The notes under the pieces are model-generated. The model had not been told where the DNA came from, did not search any database, and worked only from the letters and a program-made list of their open reading frames with translations. 64,000 bases of DNA from Lithodes maja (lineage: Eukaryota; Arthropoda; Malacostraca; Decapoda; Lithodidae): positions 1 through 64,000 of the forward strand of contig JBAKBP010007460.1 of assembly GCA_037953745.1 (NCBI GenBank), written 5' to 3'. A program made the translations under genes and the position numbers. Positions 41,618 to 53,389 of the stretch are shown piece after piece. Position 1 is the stretch's first letter, and each line of letters begins with the position of its first letter.

Positions 41618-41930
41618 CACTGTCTCTAACTCACCTTGCCGAGTCACATGGAACACTTTACCTCACTTTAGGACCGAGTTATACGATCTTGTTTTCTTGC
41701 AGCATTTTGGAACTCATTTATCATAGGTATCAGCATAAATACTAACGTTGGATGGAAATAGTTAGCTATATGCTAATGAAACTTGAATTCGGAAACAACT
41801 GGACAAGTCTCCAGAGTAAATGAGAAAATACCCCGGAAAAAAATTGACGGTGTTAATCCTCCATAATTACCATACCAACTCCACCCCCAACCAACGATTA
41901 AAACAAAAAGAAAACAAAAATTGAAGATAC
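40227..41930. other. Non-coding stretch with (TG)n
   Basis: An open frame at 40259-40684 (141 codons) is low-complexity Asn/Tyr-rich and has no recognisable domain, so I do not call it a gene. (GT)n lies at 41567-41616. Otherwise nothing recognisable. Confidence 0.45.
41567..41616. repeat. (TG)n microsatellite
   Basis: About 25 TG units. Confidence 0.95.
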
Positions 41931-42222
41931 CACCCCTTTCCCATTCTTAAGTAAGCCATTTTAGATTTACAGAAGAGCGACCATTACTTGCATTACTGCA
42001 TGTCCACAAACATTTCAGTAAGGTAAGCATGTTTCCTTCAATTTTTGTCTTTCCTTTCTTTTTTTTTTTTTTTTTGCTTTCTCTTTTTATTTAAGTGACA
42101 ATTACAAAGTGGTGTACAATCTATCTTATTCTAGTTCCCTTATAATTTAGCTTATTGTACCGGTACCTCCTTACATTCAGCCTAGATGTTCCCCAATTCG
42201 GCCCTCCGCCACGGCCATTGCA
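41931..42222 (-). repeat. Inverted repeat left arm (retroelement 3' UTR)
   Basis: Reverse complement of 43313-43441 plus 44156-44315. Landmarks are CCCATTCTTAAGTAAGCC, CATTACTTGCATTACTGCAT, TATTTAAGTGACAATTACAA and GGTACCTCCTTACATTCAGC. The TTAA at 42091-42094 is the empty site matching the MITE inserted in the other arm. Confidence 0.88.
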
Positions 42223-43314
42223 AAGTCCAAGTCTCTCACGCTTGTCCTCTGTAGTGGGGAAGACCTTGTACCCCTGAGACACAGGAGAGCAGACCTGAGG
42301 AGAGAGAAAGAGAGCCAGCATCTCATCCAAGTTATGACATGGCTTCTATGCTGGCACTTTTTCTCCGATATTTGTTCAGCTAATCTGGCATAGAAGACAC
42401 TTGCAGAAGGTCCCATTCCTCCCGACGACGAGAAGACCAGAGGAGTAAAGCTTCCTTGATCCCTGTTCAAAATTCTTTCTTCATAAGCACGTTTCTTCTC
42501 ACTTTCGTTTCTCAAGTATGCCGCCTAGAGTCCTCGCTCCCGATATGTTTGAGCTCTTGGGATAAAGATTCTGATGTCGAAAAAAGCCCGTTGTCCCCTC
42601 GTCCAAAAGCCTCGAGCACTTACGTCCACTCTTGCTTCATTTGAAGTATTTGCAGTATTGTGGACCAAGCGCTGTCCGTCCATAGGCAGAAGGTCCGGTT
42701 CGATTCTGACATCATGGCACACCTCATCCACCATTTGTGCAGTGATGTCTCGTACTTCATCATGCCGGATACAGATGAATCCTCCTCTCTTACAGGTCAT
42801 AAAGTGGTCCGAGTTGTTTATTTCACCACATGCACATTTCAGCGGCAAGTTCGAAACTGGTCATCCATACCTCAAGGCTACGGCATCATTGAATTCTTGT
42901 TTATTTATGCTGAAACCTTTTTCCTTTATTGGTAATGAAGTGAGCCAATTTGAAGCCCCCGTGTCTTGTGCCATTTCAACTCTCATTTTCAGTTCTTCAC
43001 TACATTTGGTCTTAATTTGTTCTAGGCTATGTTTCTATCTCTCTTCTCTGCTCTTTGTTATTTCATGTCTTGCATTTCGTTGTTCATCTTCGTCCACCTC
43101 ATCATTTTCCTTTTGTTCCCGTATTTTTTTCTGTCAGAGACGTAGTAAGCTTAAGGGAATTTTGGTACTCATAAGGCGCAGCCTCCACTGGGTTTATGAT
43201 CCCCATACCTCCGAACCTTGGCAGAAGATCTAATAGTTCTCTTAACTCTTGTGTGAAGCCTTGCCTCTCTGTTAAAGCAGGTATGAATGCTTCCCTGGAT
43301 GCTTGCTTGGACAT
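42177..43314 (-). pseudogene. C-terminal part of a retroelement RT polyprotein (GASNWLTSLPI type), frameshifted
   Basis: Minus-strand blocks in order: FIPALTERQGFTQELRELL, GGMGIINPVEAAPYEYQNS, then in another frame AQDTGASNWLTSLPIKEKGF, LKCACGEINNSDHFMTCKRG, GGFICIRHDEVRD, ARVDVSARGFWTRGQRAFFD, and after a further frameshift KKRAYEERILNRDQGSFTPL, VFSSSGGMGP, SLLRSALLCLRGTRSS, ending GRIGEHLG and a stop (42177). I recognise this order from repetitive RT-containing 'uncharacterized' proteins of cnidarians and other invertebrates. The C-x-C...H...C knuckle followed by an Asp...Asp-x-Arg motif looks like a PD-(D/E)XK-type nuclease region (inference). The RT itself is missing (5' truncation near 43312). 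Confidence 0.75.
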
Positions 43315-43441
43315 TGAAATGGCCGTGGCGGAGGGCCAAATTGGGGAACATCTAGGCTGAATGTAAGGAGGTACCGGTACATAAGCTAAATTATAAGGGA
43401 ACTAGAATAAGATAGGTTGTGCACCACTTTGTAATTGTCAC
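43313..43441 (+). repeat. Inverted repeat right arm, proximal part
   Basis: Plus strand: DIEMAVAEGQIGEHLG and a stop, then the same 3' UTR as the left arm (GCTGAATGTAAGGAGGTACC, AATTGTCAC). The arm is interrupted at TTAA (43442) by a MITE and resumes at 44156. Confidence 0.88.
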
Positions 43442-44159
43442 TTAACACCTTAACCCTCTCCGACATATGACGCAATGTTGAGCCTATTAGGGATACTTTA
43501 AAGCCTTTATTACCATCAGGGGTATTTACAAACCTTTAGTTTAGTTACTTCAACCTCTGCAGTTGTCTTTGAGTTAGCTGAGGGCAGAAAACTAAGTTTG
43601 GAGAGGTAATTATAAGAGTGAGAGAACTCTATTTCTTATTGCTAATCTGCCAACCTCTGCGTCATATGAGTCTGAAGGGGTTAAGAGCGGCCTAGGCGGT
43701 AATTTCTATGTACCGCAGCATTTTTGTTTTACCCTAAATAGGGTTGTTTCTGTGCTCATTTGCATGCATTAACAAGACCCAGAGCGTAAAACAAGTATCT
43801 ATTCCTGAAAGGGCGTAAACAGAGCTTTCCAATGACACCCAAACCATCCTTGTACGACCACTGGTTCTCTTGCAACGATCGTGCAACACGAGTGCAAAAA
43901 ACCTAAAATAAGGTAATTTCCATACATAATTCCCTGTGTAGCGAGTGAGAAGAGGGGGAGGAAGTTAGAATACAGTTCAGTACACCCGCGGTGATCGTGG
44001 GGAGCGGTCATAAGGTTACTACGCTCGTCCCACCGCTCAGCTCTCTCTCTCTCAGCAACATTACGTGCTGAAAATGGCACTCGACAGCTGTAATGCACCG
44101 CCACATAGTCCAAATTTATTTCACTCGACATATGTTGCGCGCCGCCAATAAGGGGTTAA
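43442..44159. mobile_element. MITE family A, copy 2, carrying a nested MITE
   Basis: TTAA at 43442-43445 and 44156-44159. The ends are CACC...TTAAGAGCGGCCTAGGCGG and (reverse complement) CCCCTTATTGGCGGCGC. The empty site is visible in the inverted left arm (TATTTAAGTGACAATTAC at 42089). Without the inner insert it is about 483 bp, matching the family length. Confidence 0.88.
43454..43680. mobile_element. MITE family B (227 bp) nested in MITE A copy 2
   Basis: TIRs CCCTCTCCGACATATGACGC and (reverse complement) CCCCTTCAGACTCATATGAC GC, flanked by TTAA at 43450-43453 and 43681-43684. The TTAA hit is the second TTAA in the family A terminus (CACCTTAAGAGCGG), which is intact in copy 1. Confidence 0.85.
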
Positions 44160-44315
44160 ATAAAAAGAGAAAAAAAAAAAAGCAAGAAAGGAAAGACAAA
44201 AATTGAAGGAAACATGCTTACCTTACTGAAATGTTTGTGGATATGCAGTAATGCAAGTAATGGTCGCTGTTCTGTAAATCTAAAATGGCTTACTTAAGAA
44301 TGGGAAAGGGGTGGG
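44160..44315 (+). repeat. Inverted repeat right arm, distal part
   Basis: ATAAAAAGAG, an A run, GAAAGACAAAAATTGAAGG, AAACATGCTTACCTTACTGA and CTTAAGAATGGGAAAGGGGTGG mirror 41931-42090. Confidence 0.88.
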
Positions 44316-45388
44316 ACCTTATCTTGGTCCTAACATTTCTACTTTATTTCTGCATATCCATATGTATATTCATATCTTTGCATCCAGGTGGATCACATAT
44401 ATACTTTGATTGATTTCATCGGGGGATGTTTGGTGTTGTGGTGAAATTAATAAAAATATAGATTAGAAACATAGGTCTACAATAAATAATACAATTGCAT
44501 CAACATAAGAACAAAAGAAAATAAGAAAATGGGAGTTTGCAAAAAGTCGATCGGCCCATACAAGGCAGATCCCTGTCACACCCAACCCCAATTACAAGGC
44601 CCAATTATAGGCCCAACTCACTAATGCCTTGAGTACTGCCCCCACCAAAATGGTCAGGGATTAACACAAGGTTACGGGGTCTGCTGAACGCCGATTGGCC
44701 CACACCTGGTAGATCCCCCTCACACCAAACCCATCTCGTCCATATGCCTATCTAATTTTATCTTAAAGCTCCGTATCGTTCTTGATCCCACTATATTACT
44801 TGGTAGCCTATTCCACCCATCTACAACTCTGTTACCAAACCAATATTTGCCTATATCTTTTCTGAAACGAAATATATCTAATTTGAAACCATGTGTACGA
44901 GTTCTTTCGCTATCACTGAGCTTTAGTACATTTTTCATGTCCCCTTTATAAATCCCACTAACCCACTTGAATACCTCTATCATATCCCCTCTAACTCTGC
45001 GTCTCTCTAACGAATGTAAGTCTATTTCTTCAACCTTTCTTCATACGGAAAATGTCTAATATTATGGATCATTTTTGTCATTCTACGTTGTACTCTCTCC
45101 AATAAATCTATGTCCATTCTGTAATAAGGACACCAAAATTGAACAGCATAATCCATATGGGGTCTCACTAATGACAAGTAAAGTTTTAAGATAACATCAG
45201 CAGTTCTGTTACTCACACTCCTAGATATGAACCCGAGAATCCTGTTTGCCTTGTTACGAACGCTTATACATTGTTTTCTAGGCTTCAAATCATTGCTAAC
45301 AAACACACCCAGATCTTTCTCACAGTCTGAGTTTCTGATTCCATATTAGCTAGTTTATATTTAACATTTGTATGCATCTTCCCTATCT

Positions 45389-45876
45389 TTAACCCTTAAC
45401 TGTCGGCGAGCAACATAAGTCGAGTTAAATAAAGCTGGACTATGTGGCGGCGCTCGACATAGGTCGTGTGGCAATTTATGCACGTAATGTTGCTGAGAGA
45501 GAGAGACAAGTGGTCGCAGGAGAGTAGCGAGCGTATGACTGCTCCAGACCACCGCGGCGAACCTACTGACACGAATCCCACCTCCTCCCTCCCTCTCTCA
45601 CTCGCTATATACGGAATTGTATGGGGAAAGTGCCTAATTACATGCTTTTTGCACTCGCGTTGCACCGTTATTGCAAGATAACTAGCCATCATAAAAGGAT
45701 CGTTATGGTGTCATTCGAAAGCTCGGTTTATGCCCTTTCAGGGATAGATACTTGTTTTACGTTCTGGGTCTTATTTAGGCATGAAAATGATCACGTAAAC
45801 AGCCCTATTTTGGCTAAAAACACCCCGCTGGGCGGTACATATAAATAAACCGCCTAGGCCGCTAATAAGGTGTTAA
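45389..45876. mobile_element. MITE family A, copy 3
   Basis: TTAA at 45389-45392 and 45873-45876. The empty site is present in the other CR1 copy at 48270 (CTATCTTTAATACCTTGCAT), which proves the boundaries and the single-TTAA target. The ends are CCCTTAACTGTCGGCG and (reverse complement) CACCTTATTAGCGGCC. Most similar to copy 5. Confidence 0.93.
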
Positions 45877-46686
45877 TACCTTGCATTTGTCAATGTTAAA
45901 CTTCATCTGCCAATTTACTGACCATCCGTGTAAGGTATCTAGATCCCTTTGCAGACACTCTATATCTCTATCTGAATCAATTTTTCTCCCCATTTTGGTA
46001 TCGTCTGCAAATTTACTTATCCTACTAGTTATACCTAAATCAAGGTCATTTATGTATATAATAAACAACAGAGGACCTAATACAGATCCCTGGGGGACAC
46101 CACTTTTGACTGCTTCCCATTCTGACTTGGTACCATTTATGCTGACTCTCTGCTTCCTACCAATTAGCCATGACCTAATCCATCCTAACAACGCCCCTCC
46201 TATTCCATGTGCCTCAACCTTTCTCATCAATCTCTCATGAGGGACTCTGTCGAAAGCTTTACTGAAATCTAAATATATAATATCGTATGACTTGTCATTA
46301 TCTAGTGCTTCATATACCTCTGAGAAAAAACTAAGCAAATTCGTAAGGCAAGTCCGTCTCTGAGTGAATCCATGCTAAGAATAATTGATTAAGTTAAATG
46401 TTTCTAAGGGGTTTCTCATCTTCCTAGCAATAATTGACTCTAGCAGCTTTCCTATGTTGAAGTGAGACTAATGGGACGGTAATTGGATGCTATTGATTTA
46501 TCACCTTTTTTGAAGATCGGAACTACATTTGCAAGCTTCCAAGCTCCTGGATCTATACCTGTTTCTAATGACTTGTTAAATAGAAATGTTAATGGGTAAC
46601 TTAACTCATATCTGCATTCTTTTAATACTCTAGCATATACCTCATGAGGACCAGGCGATTTATGAGGTTTCAGTCTGTCAATTTCC

Positions 46687-47171
46687 TTAACACTCAACGA
46701 GCGGCCTAGGCGGTAATTTCTATGTACCGCCCAGCGTTTTTTTTTACCATAAATGGGGTTGTTCCTTGCTCTTTTTCATGCATAAACAAGAGCCAGAGCA
46801 TAATACAAGCATGTATCCCTGAAAGGGCATCAATTGAGCTTTCCAATGACACCCGAACCATCCTTCTACAATCACTGGTTGTCTTGCAACAATCGTGCAA
46901 CCGAAGGGCAAAATAGCTAAAATACGGTCATTTTCATACATTATTATGTGTGAAACGAGTGAGAGAGGGTGGAGTACAAAGGAGTACATCTCAGTAGCTC
47001 CACGGCCACCGTGGCGAGCGGTCAGGAGGTAATCTACGCTCCTCCCACCGCTCAACTCTCTCTCAGAGCATATTACGTGCTCAAAATTGCACTCTACAAT
47101 AGCCGGGCCCCGCCACATAGGCCACATTTATTTCACTCGACAATAGCCGGGCGCCGCCAGTTAAGGGTTAA
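46687..47171. mobile_element. MITE family A, copy 4
   Basis: TTAA at 46687-46690 and 47168-47171. The empty site is in the younger CR1 copy at 49522-49525 (CAATTTCCTTAAGCACATCA). Ends CACTCAACGAGCGGCC and (reverse complement) CCCTTAACTGGCGGCG. Confidence 0.93.
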
Positions 47172-49016
47172 GCACATCATTTCTACTTATAGTAACCGTA
47201 CTTAACCTATTTTCTATACTATCGCTATATACCTTACGGACTTCTGGAAACTGTGCCAAATTTTCATTAGTGAAAACGGAAAGAAATTGCCTATTTAATG
47301 TACTGCACATTTCTAAATCATTTTCTGTTATTTCTCTTATCGAAGTTTTAATGGGACCAATTACATCTCTAACCTTGGATTTATATAATAACATAAGAAC
47401 ATAAGAAAATGGGAGTTTGCAGAAAGCCGATTGGCCTAAGCAAGGCAGATCCCTGTCCCACACAACCCCAATTACAAAGCCCAATTATAGGCTCAACACT
47501 CTAATACCCTGAGGATCATCTTACCAAAACGGTTAGAGATTAACGCAGGATTACGGGGTCTGCAGAGCGCTGATTGGCCCAACCCGGCTGATCCCCCTTC
47601 ACACCCAACCCTTCTCGTCCATATGCTTATCCAATTTTATCTTAAAGCTCCCTACCATTTTTGATCCCACTATAGCACTTGGTAGTCCATTCTACCCATC
47701 TACAACTCTGTTACCAAACCAATATTTGCCTATATCTTTTCTGAAACTAAATTTATCTAATTTGAAACCATTGGTATGAGTTCTTTCGCTATCACTGAGC
47801 TTTAGTACATTTGTCATGTCCCCTTTGTTAATCGCACTAACCCACTTGAACACCTCTATCATATCCCCTCTAACTCTGTGTCTCTCTAACGAATGTAAAC
47901 CTAATTTCTTAACCTTTCTTCATACGGAAGATTTCTAATATTATGGATCATTTTTGTCATTCTACGCTGTACTCTCTCCAATGAATCTATGTCCATTCTG
48001 TAATAAGGACACCAAAATTGGACAGCATAATCCATATGGGGTCTCACTAATGACAAGTAAAGTTTTAAGGTAACATCAGCAGTTCTGTTACTCAAACTCC
48101 TAGAGATGAACCCCAGAATCCTGTTTGCCTTATTACGAACACTTATACACTATTTTCTAGGCTTCAAATCATTGCTAACAAACACACCCAAATGTTCCTC
48201 GCAGTCTGAATTTTCTAATTCTAAATTAGCTAGTTTATATTTAACATTTGTTTGCATCTTCCCTATCTTTAATACCTTGCATTTGTCAATGTTAAACTTC
48301 ATCTGCCAATTTACTGACCATTCATGTAAGGTATCTAGATCCCTTTGGAGGCACTCTATATCGCTATCTGAATCAATTTATCTCCCCATTTTAGTATCGT
48401 CTGCGAATTTACTTATCCTACTAGTTATACCTAAATCTAGGTAATTTATGTATATGAGAAACAACAGGGGACCTAATACCGATTCCTGGGGGACACCACT
48501 TTTGACTGCTCCCCACTCTGACTTGGTACCATTTATGCTGACTCTCTGTTTCCTACCAATTAGCCATGACCTAATCCATCCCAACAACGACCCTCCTATT
48601 CCATGTGCCTCAACCTTTCTCATCAATCTCTCATGAGGGACTCTGTCTAAAGCTTTACTGAAATCTAAATATATAATATCATATGACTTGTCACTATCTA
48701 CTGCTTCATATACATCTGAGAAAAAGCTAAGCAAATTAGTAAGGCAAGAACGTCCCTGAGTGAATCCATGCTTAGAAGAATTGATTAAGTTAAATTTTTC
48801 TAAGTGGCTTCTAATTTTCCTAGCAATAATAGACTAGCAACTTTCCTATGATTGATGTGAGACTAATGGGACGGTAACTGGATGCTATCGATTTATCACC
48901 TTTTTTGAAGATCGGAACTACATTTGCAAGCTTCGAAGCTTCTGGAACTAAACCTGTTTCTAATAACTTGTTAAATAAAAGTGCTAATGGGCTAATTAAC
49001 TCATCTCTGCATTCTT

Positions 49017-49460
49017 TTAACCCACTGAGCCCCAGCGACGCAAGCAGTGCGTCGGCAATGTATGCAACGCTAAACCCCAGCGACGCAGACGTCTGCGTAA
49101 GTGTCACTCCGGTCCCAATTACTCCGGTCCTATGGCATCTAGAGGGCTCAGATGTGTATGGGAACTGTGTAAGTATCCCACGCACCCATAGCGATGGTTG
49201 AAAACTCTCAAAGTCCAACTGTGTGCGCGTGAGCACGCAAAAACTTATTTTTTTAGGGAAATTGCCTTCAATTTTTTACTCTTGTAAAATCCGTTTTCGG
49301 GGGCCCTGTAGGACCATTTTTTGAGCTTTTTGATCGGTTTTTTCGTGGTTTTTCCTTCATTTCTAACCCATTCGCTATTGTTTCTGGAAAACAAAAATTC
49401 AGAATCAGCCGGTCCTGGGTGGTACATTTATAAATATTTAGCTGGTACTCAGCGGGTTAA
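49017..49460. mobile_element. TTAA-flanked MITE, family D copy 2
   Basis: TTAA at 49017-49020 and 49457-49460. Ends CCCACTGAGCCCCAGCGACG and (reverse complement) CCCGCTGAGTACCAGCT. The empty site is at 46622-46625 in copy alpha (CATTCTTTTAATACTCTAGC). The GACGCAAGCAGTGCGTCGG segment beside the left end is a small inverted repeat. Confidence 0.92.
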
Positions 49461-49586
49461 TACTCTAGCATATACCTCGTCAGGACCAGGCGATTTTTGA
49501 GGTTTCAGTCTGTCAATTTCCTTAAGCACATCATTTCTACTTATACTAACTGTACTTAACATATTTTCTATATTATCACTATATCT

Positions 49587-51632
49587 TTATCTAATTCACC
49601 TAAATGGTTTGACCATAATTGTGCTAGAGTAACTGAACAAAAAGCAATAGCCTACAATGCATACACAAGATCAAAAACACATGAAGCCTTTAATTACTTT
49701 AGAAACATCAGAAATCATGCCAAAACTGTATTAAACCTAACTAAATCAAACTTTCTCCACAAGCAGGCAAATAAACTTCTAAATAATCCAAATGATAACA
49801 AAATATTTTGGTCTACTCTTAACTCATTTAAATCCAACTTCACTACTGCTTCATCCATTCCACCATTAAAATCTCCGACTGGCAATCTTGTAAGTGACCC
49901 ATGAGGTAAAGCTAACCTTCTTGCGGATATTTTCTCCACCAACTCAACCTTAGATGAAATAAATCAAGATGTCCCTGTACTTAATTTTAATTCGCCTGAA
50001 ATTCCCTCACTTAAGATCCACACCAGACATGTCAAAACTATTTTGCAGAATCTCTCGGTAGATAAGGCTCCTGGTCCAGATGAAATTCCTCCAATAGTAC
50101 TTAAGAATTGCTCCTTGGTGCTCGCTCCTGTATTGGCAAAATGTTTCCGTCTGTGTACTCATACCTCATGCTTCCCAGTACCCTGGAAAGAAGCAAACAT
50201 CCATCCAGTTCCTAAAAAAGGTGCCTCTTCAGATCCATCAAACTACAGACCAATAGCTATAACTTCCACTCTTGGTAAAGTCTTTGAAATTATATTAAAT
50301 AATCACATAATTAAGCATCTTGAGAATAATAAATTAATCAGTGATAGGCAATATGGTTTTAGACGATGTCGATCAACTGCAGACATGCTTTGCCTTCTTA
50401 CGCATCAAATCAACCAAGCTACAGACCAACATGGTGAAACACATACAATAGCACTGGATATATCAAAGGCATTTGATAGAGTCTGGCATCAATCCTTAAA
50501 TTGTCGAAGATGTCACACTACGCCGGCGGCGACTACGGCCTTGCATCATTAGTTCCACTAATTTCTTCTTATCTTCATAACAGAAAAATATGTGTAATGG
50601 TAGATGGCCTTTATTCTCAATTTCACTCAATAAATGCTGGTGTTCCCCAGGGATCAGTTTTGGCCCCAATTCTGTTCCTCATTCATATCAATGATCTCAT
50701 ATCTACCACTCATAATCCAATACATTCCTACGCAGATGACTCAACACTCCACAGTTCCTTCACATTTACCAATTCTTTCACCCAACCCGATCTTATAAAT
50801 TCAAAAATAAACACTGCAATTTCTCTGAACCAGGACCTTTCTAGAATTAATGGATGGGGACAAAAGAATCTAGTTTCCTTTAATGCACAGAAAACCAAGT
50901 ACATTCAATTTTCTAACCGACAGAATCTCACTGACTCCCATATATTTTTTAATGATGTAAATATTCCCACTTCCCCTAGTATTGACATTCTCGGTGTAAC
51001 ATTAACTACTAACTTGAGCTGGACACATTATGTTAGAAGCATTGCTGAGAATGCCTCTAAAAAACTGGGACTCCTGTACAGAGTTCGAGAATTCTTCACT
51101 GACGAGCAGTTGGCCGTGATATATAAAAGTCATGTGCGTTCTCAGATGGATTACTGTTCACCTCTGTGGGGTGGAAGTGGAGTGGTTGCATTGAGGCAGT
51201 TGGACAAAATTCAAAATAAAGCTATTAGATTAATCAATAACCCTGCAATCACACAGGACCTTCCTACATTATCCATACGAAGAAACGTTGCATCCCTTGC
51301 ATTATTCTACAGATATTTTCACAGCAATTGTTCCGAGGAACTTGCTTCAATTGTGCCGCCTCTCCACATCTTTCCCCGTAGAACTAGGGCAGCTGAGAGC
51401 GCCCATGAATTTACACTTTCTCCTCTACAATGCAGGACTTCTGCTTATCAGAATTCATTTATCCCCAGAGCTACTACTCTTTGGAATTCACTTCCCTCGA
51501 ATTGCTTTCCACAAACTTACAATCTACAAATGTTTAAATCCAGTTGTTACAAACATTTTATGAATGGAGGATGCCTTTAGGCACATGGACCTTTTTGTTT
51601 TATCTGTGTTTTTCCTTCCTCCATTCATTGTC

Positions 51633-51665
<33 letters not shown>
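49587..51665 (+). mobile_element. Plus-strand LINE (YADDST-type RT) with poly(A), inserted in CR1 copy beta
   Basis: Reads SPKWFDHNCARVTEQKAIAY, LHKQANKLLNN, then RT blocks DKAPGPDEIPPIVLKN, PWKEANIHPVPKKGASSDPS, NYRPIAITSTLGKVFE, YGFRRCRSTADML, IALDISKAFDRVWHQS (catalytic Asp), a frameshift near 50500, NAGVPQGSVLAPILFLIHIN, HSYADDSTLHSS (YADD), and WTHYVRSIAENASKKLGLLY. It ends FKSSCYKHFMNGGCL and a stop at 51578. A TGA is also present near 49903. A 3' UTR of about 57 bp precedes A29 (51637-51665). The frame is otherwise open. A jockey-superfamily LINE, clade not determined; 5' truncated (no endonuclease). Confidence 0.86.
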
Positions 51666-51668
<3 letters not shown>

Positions 51669-52168
51669 CATAATTATTGACTTCTGGAATCTGTGCCAAA
51701 TTTACATTGGTGAAAACGGAAAGAAACTGACTATTTAATGTACTGCACATTTCTAAATCATTTTCTGTTATTTCTCCTATTGAAGTTTTTAGGGCGCCTA
51801 TTACATCTCTAACTTTAGATTTATATAGTTGGTGAAAAGCTTTAGGGTTATTTTTTGAGTCACTGGCTATCCTTATTTCATAATTTCTTTTTGCTTTCCT
51901 GATTTCCTTTTTGACCTGTCTTGAGAGAGTCTGATAGTATTATGTACATGATTTTCGCCTTTCTTTATTTTTCTATATATTCCTTTCTTTTTTCCTATAA
52001 TATCTATTAGCTTATTAGTCATCCATTTTGGTTGGTTCTGCGTCGATCTAAATCTTCTTTTAGGGATATATTTATTTTGAGCATTGTGGAGTGAAGCAAT
52101 AAACTGGTTATATGTAGGTGGCAAGTTTAACTCTGGCATATCCTGACTTAATTGCTTAACAATAGGGT

Positions 52169-53389
52169 CCACCAGACATATCGAAAGCCTTCGATAGAGT
52201 CTGGCACAAATCTTTAATTTCTAAACTACCCTCCTTCGGTTTCTATCCCTCCATCTGTGACTTTGTCTCTAATTTCCTTTCCGGCCGTTCCATAGCCGCG
52301 GTTGTGGACGGCCATTGTTCACTTCCTCACCCTATAAACTCCGGTGTTCCTCAGGGCTCTGTCCTATCTCCTATTCTTTTTCTAATTTTTATAAATGATC
52401 TCCTCAACTGTACCTCAATTCCCATCCATTCATACGCAGACGACTCAACCTTACACTACTCCATTAGTTTTTCAGGACGCCCCAGCCAGCAATCCCTCAA
52501 CGACAAACGTAATGAAGCCATAGAACTCTTAAATTATGATCTAAATACTATCTCCAATTGGGGCAGAGAAAACCTTGTTACCTTTAATGCTTCCAAAACC
52601 CAATTTCTCCATCTATCTACCCGTAAGGAACTCCCTATCCCTTATTCTTCAACGATACAAAAATCAATCCTTCATCTTCTCTCAATATTCTTGGTGTCTC
52701 CTTTTCTTCTGCTCTCAGTTGGAAGGACCATATTACCAGTCTTGCTAAGGCAGCCTCCCAGAAGCTGGGTGTGCTCAACCGCCTTAGGGGGTTCTTTTCC
52801 CCTGCACAGCTTCTTGCTCTGTACAGGGGCATAGTGCGTCCTTGTATTGAGTATTGTTCACATGTGTGGGGAGGTTCCTCTCACACTGCTCTCCTAGACA
52901 AAGTTGAAAGGAAGGCCTTTCGTATCATTAACTCCCGTCCACTCACCAACTCTCTGCAATCTCTCTCTCTCCGCCGCAATGTTGCATCTCTCTCGCTATT
53001 CTATTGCTACTATAATAATCAGTGTTCCTCAGAGCTTTCCCAGTGTATACCACCTCCTTTACGTAGGGCACGTGGTACCCGTCTTGCAACTCAATCCCAC
53101 CCCTACTCTGTGCAACTCTCCAACCCAAGAGTGAAATGTTACTCTCAAACATTCTTCTACTCAACAGCTGAGCTCTGGAACTCTCTCCCAGAATCAGTCT
53201 TTCCCTCTGCCTATGACTTAAATTGCTTCAAACTCAGTGTGTCCAGGCATTTTGGCTCGAACGTCCCTTGATTTTGGCCCTGTCACTCTCTCAACTATGG
53301 GGGAGGCACTCGCTATAGGCAGTTCTGCCTTTTGCCTCCCTCAATCACATAGAAAAAAAAACAAAAAACAAAAACAATTAAGTCTCTTC
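52169..53389 (+). mobile_element. Plus-strand LINE fragment (second YADDST-type family), 5' truncated in RT motif A
   Basis: Begins at DISKAFDRVWHKSLISKL, then NSGVPQGSVLSPILFLIFIN, IHSYADDSTLHYSIS, NWGRENLVTFNASKTQFLHL, a frameshift near 52680, KAASQKLGVLNRLRGFF, LYRGIVRPCIEYCSHVWGGS, LRRNVASLSLFYCYY and ELWNSLPESVFPSAYDLNCF, ending SRHFGSNVP and a stop (53271). The 3' UTR is 95 bp, then an A-rich tail with C interruptions (53351-53385). It is related to but clearly different from the LINE at 49587-51665. Both sit in CR1 copy beta in the same orientation. Confidence 0.84.
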
